Assembly (NCBI GenBank): GCA_900541965.1
Contig: UQLN01000006.1
Coordinates: 1 to 64,000 of the forward strand
DNA: 64,000 nucleotides
Direction of reading: 5' to 3'
DNA from: an uncultured Parabacteroides sp.
Lineage (GTDB): Bacteria; Bacteroidota; Bacteroidia; Bacteroidales; Tannerellaceae
Positions 1-8,496 of this stretch are shown here, piece after piece. Under the pieces are notes generated by a model. That model made no database searches. It saw only the letters and a list, made by a program, of their open reading frames with translations, and was not told where the DNA came from. Every line of letters starts with the position of its first letter. Within the stretch, counting starts at the first letter, position 1. The translations under genes were made by a program, and so were the position numbers.

Positions 1-1380
1 ACGTTCGTTACGCAGGATCGGGCGTAGCTTTTCGGCAATCACTTCTGTGACTGGTGGCATGTGTACAGAGGCTCTGCCTCTTACCTTATTGATCGTTTCG
101 TCCAACAAGCCCTGAGTGATAGGATCACCGTTTTCCAGCTTAGCTTCCAGATAGCTTAGCAACACCTCAGCATACCGGATAACCGGGATATTGCCACCGT
201 AACTGTTTAGGTTACTGGAGAATGTCTCGTCAAAATATTTACGCATCATTAGACCTGTTTGTGTGGTCTGTCCGCCGGCAACCTTATCTGGACTACTGGC
301 TGAATCCGGGTGGCAAATATAAACCGTGCCTTTGAAAGTTGCTCCATTATAATAAATGGTATAGTCCAAGCGCGGGTCACGATTTTTACCCAGATTATTC
401 GGGTCATACAGCGGGCTGTCATAGCTGAACTGTGTACCGTCTATGAACTGATAGGCTTCAAATAATCCTCCGGCAACATTGGTTAGACACCAACCTCCGT
501 CTTTTACAGGAAAAGAGTGCTGTGGAAGGGCATTCCCGGCTAAGTCCTGTATATACTGCGTGGAGAAAATATTCTCGCTACTGTTTTTGTTGGAAGGCAG
601 GAAGATGGACACATAATCCGGATCGATTGCATTATCGCCCAGATCGATGATCTCCTTATATACGTCGGCCGCTTCTTTGTATTTTTTTGCAGCCAGCAAG
701 GTACGTCCCAGGAATGCCAACGATGCCTGCTTACAGGCACGACCGATCTCGGAGGTTTGCATGTCTTTGAAACGCGGCAGATCGGCCGCAGCATCGGTAA
801 ACTCGGTGATGATAAAGTTGGTGATTTGCTCTTTTGTCGCTTTCTCCACAGTGTTCGCCTCATCCTTCGTTAAGACTTTCGTAACCAGCGGCACATCCCC
901 AAAAAACTGGGATAGATAGAAATACTGTGCGGCACGGATAAACCGGGCTTCGGCTTTGAAACGCGCCACCACTGCGGAATCATTCAACTTATCGATCCCT
1001 TCGAGGAAGCGGTTACAACGGGCAATTTTGGTATAGGATTCTTTCCAGTAAGCTGACGTATACCCATTATTTGACAACAAAGTACCATCTGTCATTCTAT
1101 AGAAGTTCGAACCGGAACCACGCCGGTCATACGCGTTGTCTGAAGGAAATTCCATGAACAATAATCCGCCGTATGACCACCAGTCGACAGGTGTGTATTC
1201 CGGTTCATTGAACAGGATATCTCCTTTGTAAATACCAACTAGTGCCAACTGGGCATTATCCTCACTGCTCCAGAAGGTCTCTTCGCTGAACTGGTCCAGA
1301 GGAGTTCGTTCCAAATCGCATGATGCGAGAGTAACGGCGGATACAAGCATTGTAAAAATGATATATTTTAAATGTTTCAT
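1..1380 (-). CDS. SusD/RagB-family nutrient-binding outer-membrane lipoprotein (3' end outside window)
   Basis: This is the surface lipoprotein partner of a SusC transporter; SusD proteins bind the ligand and act as a lid on the SusC barrel. The reading frame is open from the ATG at 1380 to the window edge (460 codons), so the C-terminus is missing. The N-terminus is a lipoprotein signal peptide ending in an LASC lipobox followed by DLERTPLDQFSEETFW, the usual SusD mature start. Helical TPR-like sequence (ARFKAEARFIRAAQYFYLSQ, FLGRTLLAAKKYKEAADVYK) and the late SusD motif IRYAEVLLSYLEAKLENG are visible. It starts 5 nt after the SusC stop, so the two are co-transcribed. The substrate cannot be told from the sequence; any enzymes of the locus would lie beyond the left edge. 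Confidence 0.93.
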   Translation of the reverse strand, partial: MKHLKYIIFTMLVSAVTLASCDLERTPLDQFSEETFWSSEDNAQLALVGIYKGDILFNEPEYTPVDWWSYGGLLFMEFPSDNAYDRRGSGSNFYRMTDGTLLSNNGYTSAYWKESYTKIARCNRFLEGIDKLNDSAVVARFKAEARFIRAAQYFYLSQFFGDVPLVTKVLTKDEANTVEKATKEQITNFIITEFTDAAADLPRFKDMQTSEIGRACKQASLAFLGRTLLAAKKYKEAADVYKEIIDLGDNAIDPDYVSIFLPSNKNSSENIFSTQYIQDLAGNALPQHSFPVKDGGWCLTNVAGGLFEAYQFIDGTQFSYDSPLYDPNNLGKNRDPRLDYTIYYNGATFKGTVYICHPDSASSPDKVAGGQTTQTGLMMRKYFDETFSSNLNSYGGNIPVIRYAEVLLSYLEAKLENGDPITQGLLDETINKVRGRASVHMPPVTEVIAEKLRPILRNER

Positions 1381-1385
1381 AGCCA

Positions 1386-4300
1386 TCAGAATTTAAAGTT
1401 TACACCAAATGTATAAGTCGCCAGAATGGGATAATAATTACCGCTCGTATTGATCTCAGGATCCCAGCCTTTCGGATATTTATTCCAAGAAAGCGGATTC
1501 TCGGCTTGAATATACAAGCGGATACCTCCTAATTTGGCTGCTTGCATCATCTTTTTCGGGAAAGAATAACCTAACTGGATATTTTTCAGACGCAGATAAG
1601 AGGCGTTGCGAATCCAGAAATCGGAAGAGACTGTATTCGGGTTTGTTGTGTTACTCAGATATTCCAGTCGCGGATAAACCGGATAGCGCACCGGATTCTG
1701 TGGGTCGAAGGCACCATCAGCCTGCCAGCGCTGAAGATTACCATCTCGGCTGAATGCCCAACCGGCTTCGCCGTTCAGTAATCCTTTCACACCGGCTACA
1801 CCCTGTAAAAGTACAGCGAGGTCGAAACCTTTATAATCCACACTTAAATTCAAACCGAACGTGAATTTAGGAATCCGTGATCCTAGATATACACGGTCGT
1901 AGTTCGGGTCGATCTTACCATCCGGTTTACCATCCGGTCCGCTGATGTCTTTGTAACGGATATCACCTGGTTGCGGGTTGGGAGTCACTGCGCTTTGGTT
2001 AATCGGAGAATTTTTGATGTCTTCTTCACTCAGAAAAACGCCGTCAGACTTGTAACCGTAGTACATATTAATCGGATAATCGACAAACAAATCACTACCG
2101 TTGCCAACCAAACCATTCAATTGCTCTACATTGCCGACGCCCAGCGTCTCCAGTTTATTTTTGATGATTGATAGATTGGCATTCACCGTGTAACCGACTT
2201 GGCCGATTTGGTTGTGATGCCCTATTTCGAATTCCCAACCATAGTTTTTCAGTTTGCCAGTATTCATTTCCGAAACATTAAGCCCAAGTACACCAGAAAC
2301 GCTGCCGCTGGGTTTATATAGGATGTCATATGTGCGGCGGTTGAAATAAGAGACGTTTACACTCAATAAGCCGTTCCAGAAGATCGCTTCCAAACCACCG
2401 TCTACAGTTTCCGTCTCTTCCCATTTAATGGTCGGGTCTGTGGCTATTGTTATAGCAGCTCCTTGCATATAGGTATCGCCGATCGGATAATTTTGTCCCA
2501 GTACATACATTGCTTGATAGGGGTAATTACCTATATTCTGGTTACCCAGACGCCCCCACGATGCTTTCAGTTTCAGGTTAGAGATGAATTGTAGTACATC
2601 GTTTTCCTTCAAGAAGCTCTCTTCCGAAATTCTCCAGCCGGCAGCCACAGAGGGGAAGAAACCGTACTTTTGGGTTTTCGGAAAGCGGGAGGAACCATCG
2701 TAGCGCATAGTTGTCTCCAGCAGATAACGTTCGTCGAAATTCCATTTGGCACGTCCGAATAGAGACTGGATCGCCCAGCCGTATCCACTACCTCTTGCTT
2801 GCTGATTGTCGGGCGAACCGGCATTCAGATAAGGCAGGTCATTGCCAGGGAATTTATCACGAAACCCTTCTACCCAGCGGTTGTCTTCCTGTTCCCAGGA
2901 GTAACCGGCCAGAATACTGAAATTGTGTTTCCGGATAGTTTTATTGTATTCAGCGGTTGTCTGGAATGTCTTATAAATGGTTTTCGCCATTCTATGCGTC
3001 AGAGCGGATGGCCCTAATTTACGGTCGCCGCTCAATGTCATTGAGGCACGATAGGTTCTTTGTTCATTGTTTTCATACGAATAGGCACCGATAGCCGATA
3101 GTTTCAAATCTTTTATCGGTTCATAATCCAAGCGAATATTCGCATTTATCGATAATATCGGATTCTGATAGAACGAACCGCTCTTTATCCAAGCAGCCGG
3201 TGTTCCATGTAGTTCTGGACCGGGGCCCCATGAACCGTTTGTCAGTTGGGTGGGAGTTAGTCCGGGGAAACGAACTGCTTTACTGATCAGGCTCGACATG
3301 TCTGTGGCATCATCTGCCGCCGCGGTATAAGGTTCATTTCTGTTGCCATACATGCCGGCCAAGCGGCTGGGGAGTGTTAGATGAGGGAGGATTTGATTGA
3401 TCAGGTTCACTCGGGCATTATACCGTTCATAATCATTCTTTTCCACGATACCATTTTCTTTCAGGTAACCGAAAGATACCATATATAGGTTCTGCGGACT
3501 ACCGCCTGTAACCGTTAGGTCATGACCAGTCTGCAAACCCTTGCGGGAAAATACTTCATCCAGATAACGGGCATTGGCATAATGGTCGGGGTCGCTGCCG
3601 TCTTTATATTTTTGGATATCCTCTTGTGTATAAACTTCGCGGCCTACGGCACGGTTATAAAGGGTTGCATATTCCCAGGTATCGACAAATTCGGGTAGTG
3701 CAGTTGGCATATTGAAACCGACATATCCGTTATAGCTGACAGCCACTTTCCCTTCCCGGCCTGTCTTGGTTGTTACCAGGATTACGCCATTGGCTGCACG
3801 TGAACCATAGATGGCTGCCGTAGAAGCATCTTTCAATACGGAAATAGATTCTACATCTTCCGTGTTAATATCGTTCAGTGCGCCGGGAATACCATCAATC
3901 AGGACCAAAGCATCCGATTTGTTGTCTGCCCCACCGAACGATCCGACACCGCGTACGCGGATTTGGCCGGCACTGCTGCCCGGTCGTCCCGAACTTTGAA
4001 TGACGGTGACACCGGCCATCTGTCCGGTCAGAGCATTAGAAAGTTGTGGCGTGGAACGGTTTTCCAGTTTGTCGCTTCCTATCTGGGCGATAGAACCAAT
4101 TACATTTACCTTCTTCTCCGTACCATAACCTACCACAACTACTTCGTTCAGCACCTGTGAGTCTTCTTGCAGACGGACATTCAGGGTTGTTTGATTGCCT
4201 ACCGTCAGTTCTTTGGTGGTATAACCGATATAAGACACCTGCAATTGGGAACCTTTCGGAGCTTCCAAGCTGAATTTACCGTTCACATCGGTAACAGTTC

Positions 4301-4751
4301 CGTTAGTGGTGCCTTTTTCCACTACGTTCGCGCCGATCACAGGCTGGTTGCTGGCATCCGTGATTGTTCCGGTGATCTTTAGACTGCCTTGTTGTTGCTT
4401 TTGTTGTTGTGTACTTTCTGGTATGATTATGATATGTTTATCCTCAATCCGATAGGTAAAACCACTGTTTTTGAGCAACTCTGTCATTATAGAGGAGAGG
4501 TTTTCATTCTTGAAATCCTGGTTGGCTATTCGGTTGACATCTAATTTTGTCTGATTATAAGCAACACTCAATCCTGTCTGCTTTTCGATGTTTTCGAATA
4601 CGCTTAATAATGTTTTATTTTTTGCAACTACTGATATTCGTTGGTTTTGTCCCCAACTCATGTTAAACGTGAATAGCATTAACAATAAAAGGAATAGTAG
4701 TTTACGTAATTTTAAGAGTTTATATATACTCTGATAGTAGTATAATTTCAT
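1386..4751 (-). CDS. SusC/RagA-family TonB-linked outer-membrane transporter with N-terminal STN domain
   Basis: TonB-dependent receptor that imports an oligomeric nutrient with the downstream SusD. Numbered from the in-frame ATG at 4778 (1130 residues), the order is: hydrophobic signal peptide ending near NMSWGQ; STN (secretin/TonB short N-terminal) domain, about 47-118; carboxypeptidase-regulatory-like beta domain, about 133-205 (DVNGKFSLEAPKG); the SusC hallmark NEVVVVGYGT; plug, about 225-340 (VRGVGSFGG, LVLIDGIPG, ISVLKDASTAAIYGSRAANG); then a 22-strand-type barrel ending in aromatic YTFGVNFKF. An STN domain is the part that signals to FecR anti-sigma factors, which fits the FecR and sigma genes just upstream. 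I prefer the ATG at 4751 (MKLYYYQ) because it gives a cleaner signal peptide; ATGs at 4778 and 4763 are alternatives. Confidence 0.95.
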   Translation of the reverse strand: MKLYYYQSIYKLLKLRKLLFLLLLMLFTFNMSWGQNQRISVVAKNKTLLSVFENIEKQTGLSVAYNQTKLDVNRIANQDFKNENLSSIMTELLKNSGFTYRIEDKHIIIIPESTQQQKQQQGSLKITGTITDASNQPVIGANVVEKGTTNGTVTDVNGKFSLEAPKGSQLQVSYIGYTTKELTVGNQTTLNVRLQEDSQVLNEVVVVGYGTEKKVNVIGSIAQIGSDKLENRSTPQLSNALTGQMAGVTVIQSSGRPGSSAGQIRVRGVGSFGGADNKSDALVLIDGIPGALNDINTEDVESISVLKDASTAAIYGSRAANGVILVTTKTGREGKVAVSYNGYVGFNMPTALPEFVDTWEYATLYNRAVGREVYTQEDIQKYKDGSDPDHYANARYLDEVFSRKGLQTGHDLTVTGGSPQNLYMVSFGYLKENGIVEKNDYERYNARVNLINQILPHLTLPSRLAGMYGNRNEPYTAAADDATDMSSLISKAVRFPGLTPTQLTNGSWGPGPELHGTPAAWIKSGSFYQNPILSINANIRLDYEPIKDLKLSAIGAYSYENNEQRTYRASMTLSGDRKLGPSALTHRMAKTIYKTFQTTAEYNKTIRKHNFSILAGYSWEQEDNRWVEGFRDKFPGNDLPYLNAGSPDNQQARGSGYGWAIQSLFGRAKWNFDERYLLETTMRYDGSSRFPKTQKYGFFPSVAAGWRISEESFLKENDVLQFISNLKLKASWGRLGNQNIGNYPYQAMYVLGQNYPIGDTYMQGAAITIATDPTIKWEETETVDGGLEAIFWNGLLSVNVSYFNRRTYDILYKPSGSVSGVLGLNVSEMNTGKLKNYGWEFEIGHHNQIGQVGYTVNANLSIIKNKLETLGVGNVEQLNGLVGNGSDLFVDYPINMYYGYKSDGVFLSEEDIKNSPINQSAVTPNPQPGDIRYKDISGPDGKPDGKIDPNYDRVYLGSRIPKFTFGLNLSVDYKGFDLAVLLQGVAGVKGLLNGEAGWAFSRDGNLQRWQADGAFDPQNPVRYPVYPRLEYLSNTTNPNTVSSDFWIRNASYLRLKNIQLGYSFPKKMMQAAKLGGIRLYIQAENPLSWNKYPKGWDPEINTSGNYYPILATYTFGVNFKF

Positions 4752-4831
4752 ACTTTTGCACATTAAATCAATGAACACTAAATTTAAGATCTCTGTTAGT
4801 TTTTTTAAATCGTTTGTTGATTTCAGGGGTT

Positions 4832-4859
4832 CCGGAAAAGGTGTCGCAATTTTTTCCGG
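4832..4859 (-). terminator. Hairpin between fecR and susC (attenuator-like)
   Basis: An 8-bp perfect inverted repeat (CCGGAAAA at 4832-4839 and TTTTCCGG at 4852-4859) with a 12-nt loop lies in the gap between the FecR stop and the SusC start. It is not followed by a good U-tract on the minus strand, so partial attenuation or mRNA stabilisation is as likely as termination. A similar hairpin sits in the matching gap of the second locus. Confidence 0.45.
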
Positions 4860-4873
4860 GCCCTTTTTTCTTG

Positions 4874-5878
4874 CTATTTTACTCCTTTCTTTTTAAGTGA
4901 ATAAATGGTGATGATATTATCTTTAATTTCATAGCCTAATCCGCCGACTGTCATGGTCAGGATTTTCATGACTGTTTCAATGTCTTCATGTTGGCGGAAT
5001 TTTATTGTATATAAATCCGGTGTGAGCAAACGTGGATTTATGATGAAATCTACTGCATATCCTCGTTGAAGAGTGCTCAAGATCTCTTTGAGAGACTGAT
5101 TGATAAAGTTGAGCTCTCCTTTTGTCCAGCCCGAATAATAGGTTGCATTGATTCTTCTTTTCTGGAACTCTCCTGTTTTGTGATTATATTCCAGTTGTTC
5201 GTTGGGCGATAGAATAAATGAGTCTTCACCTCCTATTGTCTTATCAACTTTGATAATCCCGTTTTCAAGGGTCGTAATAATTTTGTCACTCTCTGAATAG
5301 GCTTGCACGTTAAACTTTGTACCCAAGGCTTGTACATTCAGGTAGCCTGTATAGACGATGAACGGGTGTTTCGCGTCTTTCTTGACAGTGAAATTAGCTT
5401 CTCCAGTTAGGTATAGAGTGCGGGTATCTCCTTTGAATTCTTTTGGATAGATCAGGATACTACCGGAATTGATGTTTACCATTGAACCGTCGGGTAGAGT
5501 TAAATTCTGATTTTCTCCTTCCGGGACGAAACATTGGATCAGTTCGGGATTATATGTATTATATTGGATATACAGGTATGAACCGATAATTGATAATAAT
5601 GGAATTATCAGTATAGCTGCAATTTTTAATAGTTTTTGAACCGGATTATACTGTTTCTGTGGAGATTTTATTTGCTTGATTTTTTCTTGTGTCGCTTTCA
5701 GCGAACGGTATGTGTCTGCAGTGGCTTCTGTAGGATATTCTTCCCAAATAGAAAGAAGAGCTTCTTCTTTTTCTTTTTGGTTGGAAGGGGCTACCAGCCA
5801 TTGCCATATTTTGTTCCGGAGTACCGGGTCAAAAGTATGGTTGACCAGATTATGTAGTATTTTAGATGTTTTTGGCAT
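4874..5878 (-). CDS. FecR-family anti-sigma factor
   Basis: Inner-membrane anti-sigma factor that holds its ECF sigma inactive until the SusC STN domain signals ligand binding. A short cytoplasmic N-terminal part (MPKTSKILHN... with WQWLVAP) precedes one membrane segment (LLKIAAILIIPLLSIIGSYL). The periplasmic FecR beta domain follows (VPEGENQNLTLPDGSMVNI, LYLTGEANFTVKKDAKHPF, VQALGTKFNVQAY), then a C-terminal DUF4974-type secretin-like fold (INQSLKEILSTLQRGYAVDF). An in-frame ATG at 5953 would add 25 Cys/Val-rich residues with no family character, so the ATG at 5878 is chosen. It lies between the sigma gene and susC, the standard Bacteroidetes sigma/anti-sigma/transducer order. Confidence 0.9.
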   Translation of the reverse strand: MPKTSKILHNLVNHTFDPVLRNKIWQWLVAPSNQKEKEEALLSIWEEYPTEATADTYRSLKATQEKIKQIKSPQKQYNPVQKLLKIAAILIIPLLSIIGSYLYIQYNTYNPELIQCFVPEGENQNLTLPDGSMVNINSGSILIYPKEFKGDTRTLYLTGEANFTVKKDAKHPFIVYTGYLNVQALGTKFNVQAYSESDKIITTLENGIIKVDKTIGGEDSFILSPNEQLEYNHKTGEFQKRRINATYYSGWTKGELNFINQSLKEILSTLQRGYAVDFIINPRLLTPDLYTIKFRQHEDIETVMKILTMTVGGLGYEIKDNIITIYSLKKKGVK

Positions 5879-5970
5879 GCGTGAATATTTTCCGTTTTGT
5901 ATATAAGATACGTGAACCGGAACACACACACAATCGAAAATGATTTTTTTCAAAAATAATTATCGAATAT

Positions 5971-6540
5971 TTATTGGAGGAAAGCAATAATAAAGAATCC
6001 GATTATTTTACGAATATCAGCTAATGCCAGGGTCAGGTGATTTTCAACTGTCCGTTTACTAATAGATAGACGTGCTGCGATCTCGTCGTTGGATAATCCG
6101 TTAATGCGACTCATCCGGTAGATCTGTTTTCGTTGAGGCGGCATCTTTTCAACCGCAACGGCAATAAGGAACTCCAGTTCTTTCGCATATAGTTCTTCTT
6201 CTATACTGTCATTTTTGCTGGAGGTGAATACTGCACGCTCTGTTTTTTGTTGTTGGTAATCTCTGAATAGCAAAGACCGTTCGATATGACGGAAAACCGT
6301 ATTCTTTGCGACACGAAACAGATATGCATTCAGATTTTCGATCTCTGTCAGCCGTACCCTGTTCTGCCACATGGATACAAATATATCTTGGGAAATATCT
6401 TCTGCTTCCTCCTCGTTTTGCAGGATTCCGCTTATGAATCCTTTAATTCGTGGAAAATAATACAGGAACAATGACTCGAATGCTTGTTCATCGCCTCTGC
6501 TGACTGACTCTATGTATCCCTTTTCGGTGGTGAAATCCAT
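5971..6540 (-). CDS. ECF RNA polymerase sigma factor (SusCD-linked, FecI-like)
   Basis: Alternative sigma-70-family factor expected to activate the adjacent susC/susD genes. Region 2 is visible as DEQAFESLFLYYFPRIKGF through AEDISQDIFVSMWQNR (the -10 recognition helix). Region 4 is the helix-turn-helix LSNDEIAARLSISKRTVENH. About 189 residues from the ATG at 6540, a normal ECF length. An upstream in-frame ATG at 6576 is rejected because a TATCTTTG -7 promoter box on the minus strand covers 6576-6583, which would leave no room for a leader. The next gene downstream is the FecR anti-sigma factor. The product acts in the cytoplasm. Confidence 0.92.
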   Translation of the reverse strand: MDFTTEKGYIESVSRGDEQAFESLFLYYFPRIKGFISGILQNEEEAEDISQDIFVSMWQNRVRLTEIENLNAYLFRVAKNTVFRHIERSLLFRDYQQQKTERAVFTSSKNDSIEEELYAKELEFLIAVAVEKMPPQRKQIYRMSRINGLSNDEIAARLSISKRTVENHLTLALADIRKIIGFFIIAFLQ

Positions 6541-6575
6541 TATATAGATATACTTTGTTTCTAGGTCCCTGGACA

Positions 6576-6583
6576 CAAAGATA
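6576..6583 (-). promoter_or_regulatory. Bacteroidetes -7 box (TATCTTTG) for the ECF sigma gene
   Basis: On the minus strand these bases read TATCTTTG, matching TAnnTTTG. The box is 36 nt upstream of the chosen ATG at 6540. No clear -33 TTG was found. Confidence 0.55.
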
Positions 6584-6975
6584 AAAATCGTTCGCTATTA
6601 AATAAGAAAAAATATATAAAACTACTATCATAACCATCATAGCCATACATTGAAATAGAGGACGGCGGTCTATTTTTAATAAATATATAACTGAATATTA
6701 AAAAGATAGTTGCTTAATTTACTTGATGCCAGGATGTCGGCAGTGTCGAGAAGGGAATGTAAATGGTTTTAAACAGGCATTTTACCGACAAAAGTAAATA
6801 TTCATTGTTTTGTTTTTATTGTTGATGCTTTCCGGTTTGGTTGTAAATCTATGGTAGCCATATCAGGCTGATATTCCCTATTTATGTGCTTTTAGCGTAT
6901 TAGCCAAAGTTGTTCGTTTAGGAATTTTAGCCTGATATGCTTGTTCCATCCAATTATTTTTATTGTCTCCTCAAG
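6577..6975. other. Gene-free region between trpB2 stop and ECF sigma start
   Basis: About 400 bases without a credible ORF on either strand. It holds the sigma-gene -7 box at its left edge and a long-armed inverted repeat at 6859-6939 near the trpB2 stop. Nothing else was recognised. Confidence 0.7.
6859..6939. repeat. Long-loop inverted repeat downstream of trpB2
   Basis: CATATCAGGCT (6859-6869) pairs perfectly with AGCCTGATATG (6929-6939). Inside it ATTCC pairs with GGAAT after a 3-nt asymmetry, giving a 16-bp interrupted stem around a roughly 40-nt loop. It lies within 120 nt of the trpB2 stop on the minus strand, so it may form a 3'-UTR structure. There is no U-tract, so it is not a standard intrinsic terminator. 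Confidence 0.5.
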
Positions 6976-8340
6976 TTATTTGATGATTTTTTCCAGTTCG
7001 GATAAATTCTTTGCAACATCTTCATCCGTCAACTCGTAGTTCGTTAAGTCTCCCGACAGATACTGGTCGTAAGCAGCCATATCTATCAATCCGTGTCCGG
7101 ACAGGTTAAATAAGATTGTACGAGGTGTTCCTTCTATTTTAGCTTGTTCAGCCTCACGGATGGCAGCAGCAATAGCATGTGCGGACTCTGGCGCAGGGAT
7201 AATGCCTTCGCTTTGCGCAAATAAAGTTGCGGCCTTAAAAGTGTCGAGCTGTTTGATGTCCACTGCTTCCATCAATTGGTCTTTCATCAACTGGCTGACG
7301 ATTGAGCCTGCACCATGATAACGTAGGCCACCGGCATGGATATTGGCAGGTGCGAAGTTATGTCCTAATGTAAACATCGGGATCAATGGTGTATAACCGG
7401 CTTCATCACCGAAGTCATATTGGAATTGTCCGCGCGTCAGTTTGGGGCAGGAAGCGGGTTCGGCAGCAACGATACGGACATTCTTGCCTTCTGTCAGTTT
7501 ATGACGGATGAAAGGGAATGAGATTCCGGAGAAATTGGAACCGCCACCAAAGCAACCGATTACTACATCCGGATATTCTCCGGCCATTTCCATCTGTTTT
7601 TCTGCTTCCAGTCCGATTACTGTTTGGTGCAACATAACATGGTTCAATACGCTGCCTAATGTATATTTACAGTTAGGTGTCTGCATTGCCAATTCTACAG
7701 CTTCGGAAATGGCAGTTCCCAGACTGCCCTGGTAATTCGGATGGTCTGTCAGGATTTTACGCCCTGCTTTGGTACTCATACTCGGAGAAGCAACGACTTG
7801 TGCCCCGAATGTTTGCATGATAGAGCGGCGGTAGGGTTTTTGATGATAGCTGACTTTTACCATATAAACAGCCAGTTCCAATCCGAAAGCTTTCGCAGCA
7901 TAGGATAAAGCGGCACCCCATTGGCCCGCCCCTGTTTCCGTTGTAATATTCGTTACCCCTTCCTGTTTGCAGTAATAAGCCTGTGCAAGGGCGGAATTAA
8001 GTTTGTGGGAACCGATAGGGCTTACACTTTCATTCTTGAAGTAGATATGTGCAGGCGTATCCAATGCTTTTTCGAGTCCGGTTGCACGTACCAGGGGAGT
8101 AGGACGCCATACCTTATATAATTCACGAACTTCTTCCGGGATTTCAATCCAGGCGTCGGTCGTATTCATTTCTTGATGAGAAACTGCTTTTGAAAATAAA
8201 GGATACAAATCTTCCTCTTTGAGGGGCTGCTTGGTCTGCGGGTTCAAAATAGGAAGAGGTTTGTTGGTCATATCGGCAACAACATTATACCATGCCGTGG
8301 GGATGTCCTTCTCCTGCAATAAGAATTTTTTAGTACTCAT
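6976..8340 (-). CDS. trpB: Stand-alone TrpB2-type tryptophan synthase beta subunit
   Basis: PLP-dependent enzyme that condenses indole with serine to make tryptophan. The 454-residue length, the long N-terminal extension and the PLP-lysine motif GSHKLNS (Lys113; classical TrpB has HKxN) mark the TrpB2 subfamily rather than the TrpA-partnered TrpB1. Other motifs: ETGAGQWGAA (135-144) and the phosphate-binding glycine loop GCFGGGSNFSG (262-272). No trpA or other trp gene is adjacent, as is common for TrpB2, which is thought to salvage free indole. A minus-strand TAATTTTG -7 box lies just upstream of the ATG. All key motifs appear intact. Confidence 0.93.
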   Translation of the reverse strand: MSTKKFLLQEKDIPTAWYNVVADMTNKPLPILNPQTKQPLKEEDLYPLFSKAVSHQEMNTTDAWIEIPEEVRELYKVWRPTPLVRATGLEKALDTPAHIYFKNESVSPIGSHKLNSALAQAYYCKQEGVTNITTETGAGQWGAALSYAAKAFGLELAVYMVKVSYHQKPYRRSIMQTFGAQVVASPSMSTKAGRKILTDHPNYQGSLGTAISEAVELAMQTPNCKYTLGSVLNHVMLHQTVIGLEAEKQMEMAGEYPDVVIGCFGGGSNFSGISFPFIRHKLTEGKNVRIVAAEPASCPKLTRGQFQYDFGDEAGYTPLIPMFTLGHNFAPANIHAGGLRYHGAGSIVSQLMKDQLMEAVDIKQLDTFKAATLFAQSEGIIPAPESAHAIAAAIREAEQAKIEGTPRTILFNLSGHGLIDMAAYDQYLSGDLTNYELTDEDVAKNLSELEKIIK

Positions 8341-8359
8341 GATTTATATCTGTAGTTTA

Positions 8360-8367
8360 CAAAATTA
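8360..8367 (-). promoter_or_regulatory. -7 box (TAATTTTG) for trpB2
   Basis: The minus strand reads TAATTTTG ending 20 nt upstream of the trpB2 ATG. A TTG (minus strand, 8391-8393) lies 23 nt further upstream as a possible -33 element. Confidence 0.55.
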
Positions 8368-8451
8368 ATCTTTTTAATGATTAAGGCTTACAACCTGGAA
8401 GCAAAGGAACAAATAATATTTCTTTCTTCAAATGGAATAGGTGAAAATATA

Positions 8452-8459
8452 TACCTTTG
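8452..8459 (+). promoter_or_regulatory. -7 box (TACCTTTG) for the first barrel paralogue
   Basis: TACCTTTG matches TAnnTTTG and lies 37 nt before the ATG at 8497. This excludes the more upstream in-frame ATG at 8377. Confidence 0.6.
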
Positions 8460-8496
8460 CCACCTCAAATACGGGAAATCGATAATTAATGATAAA

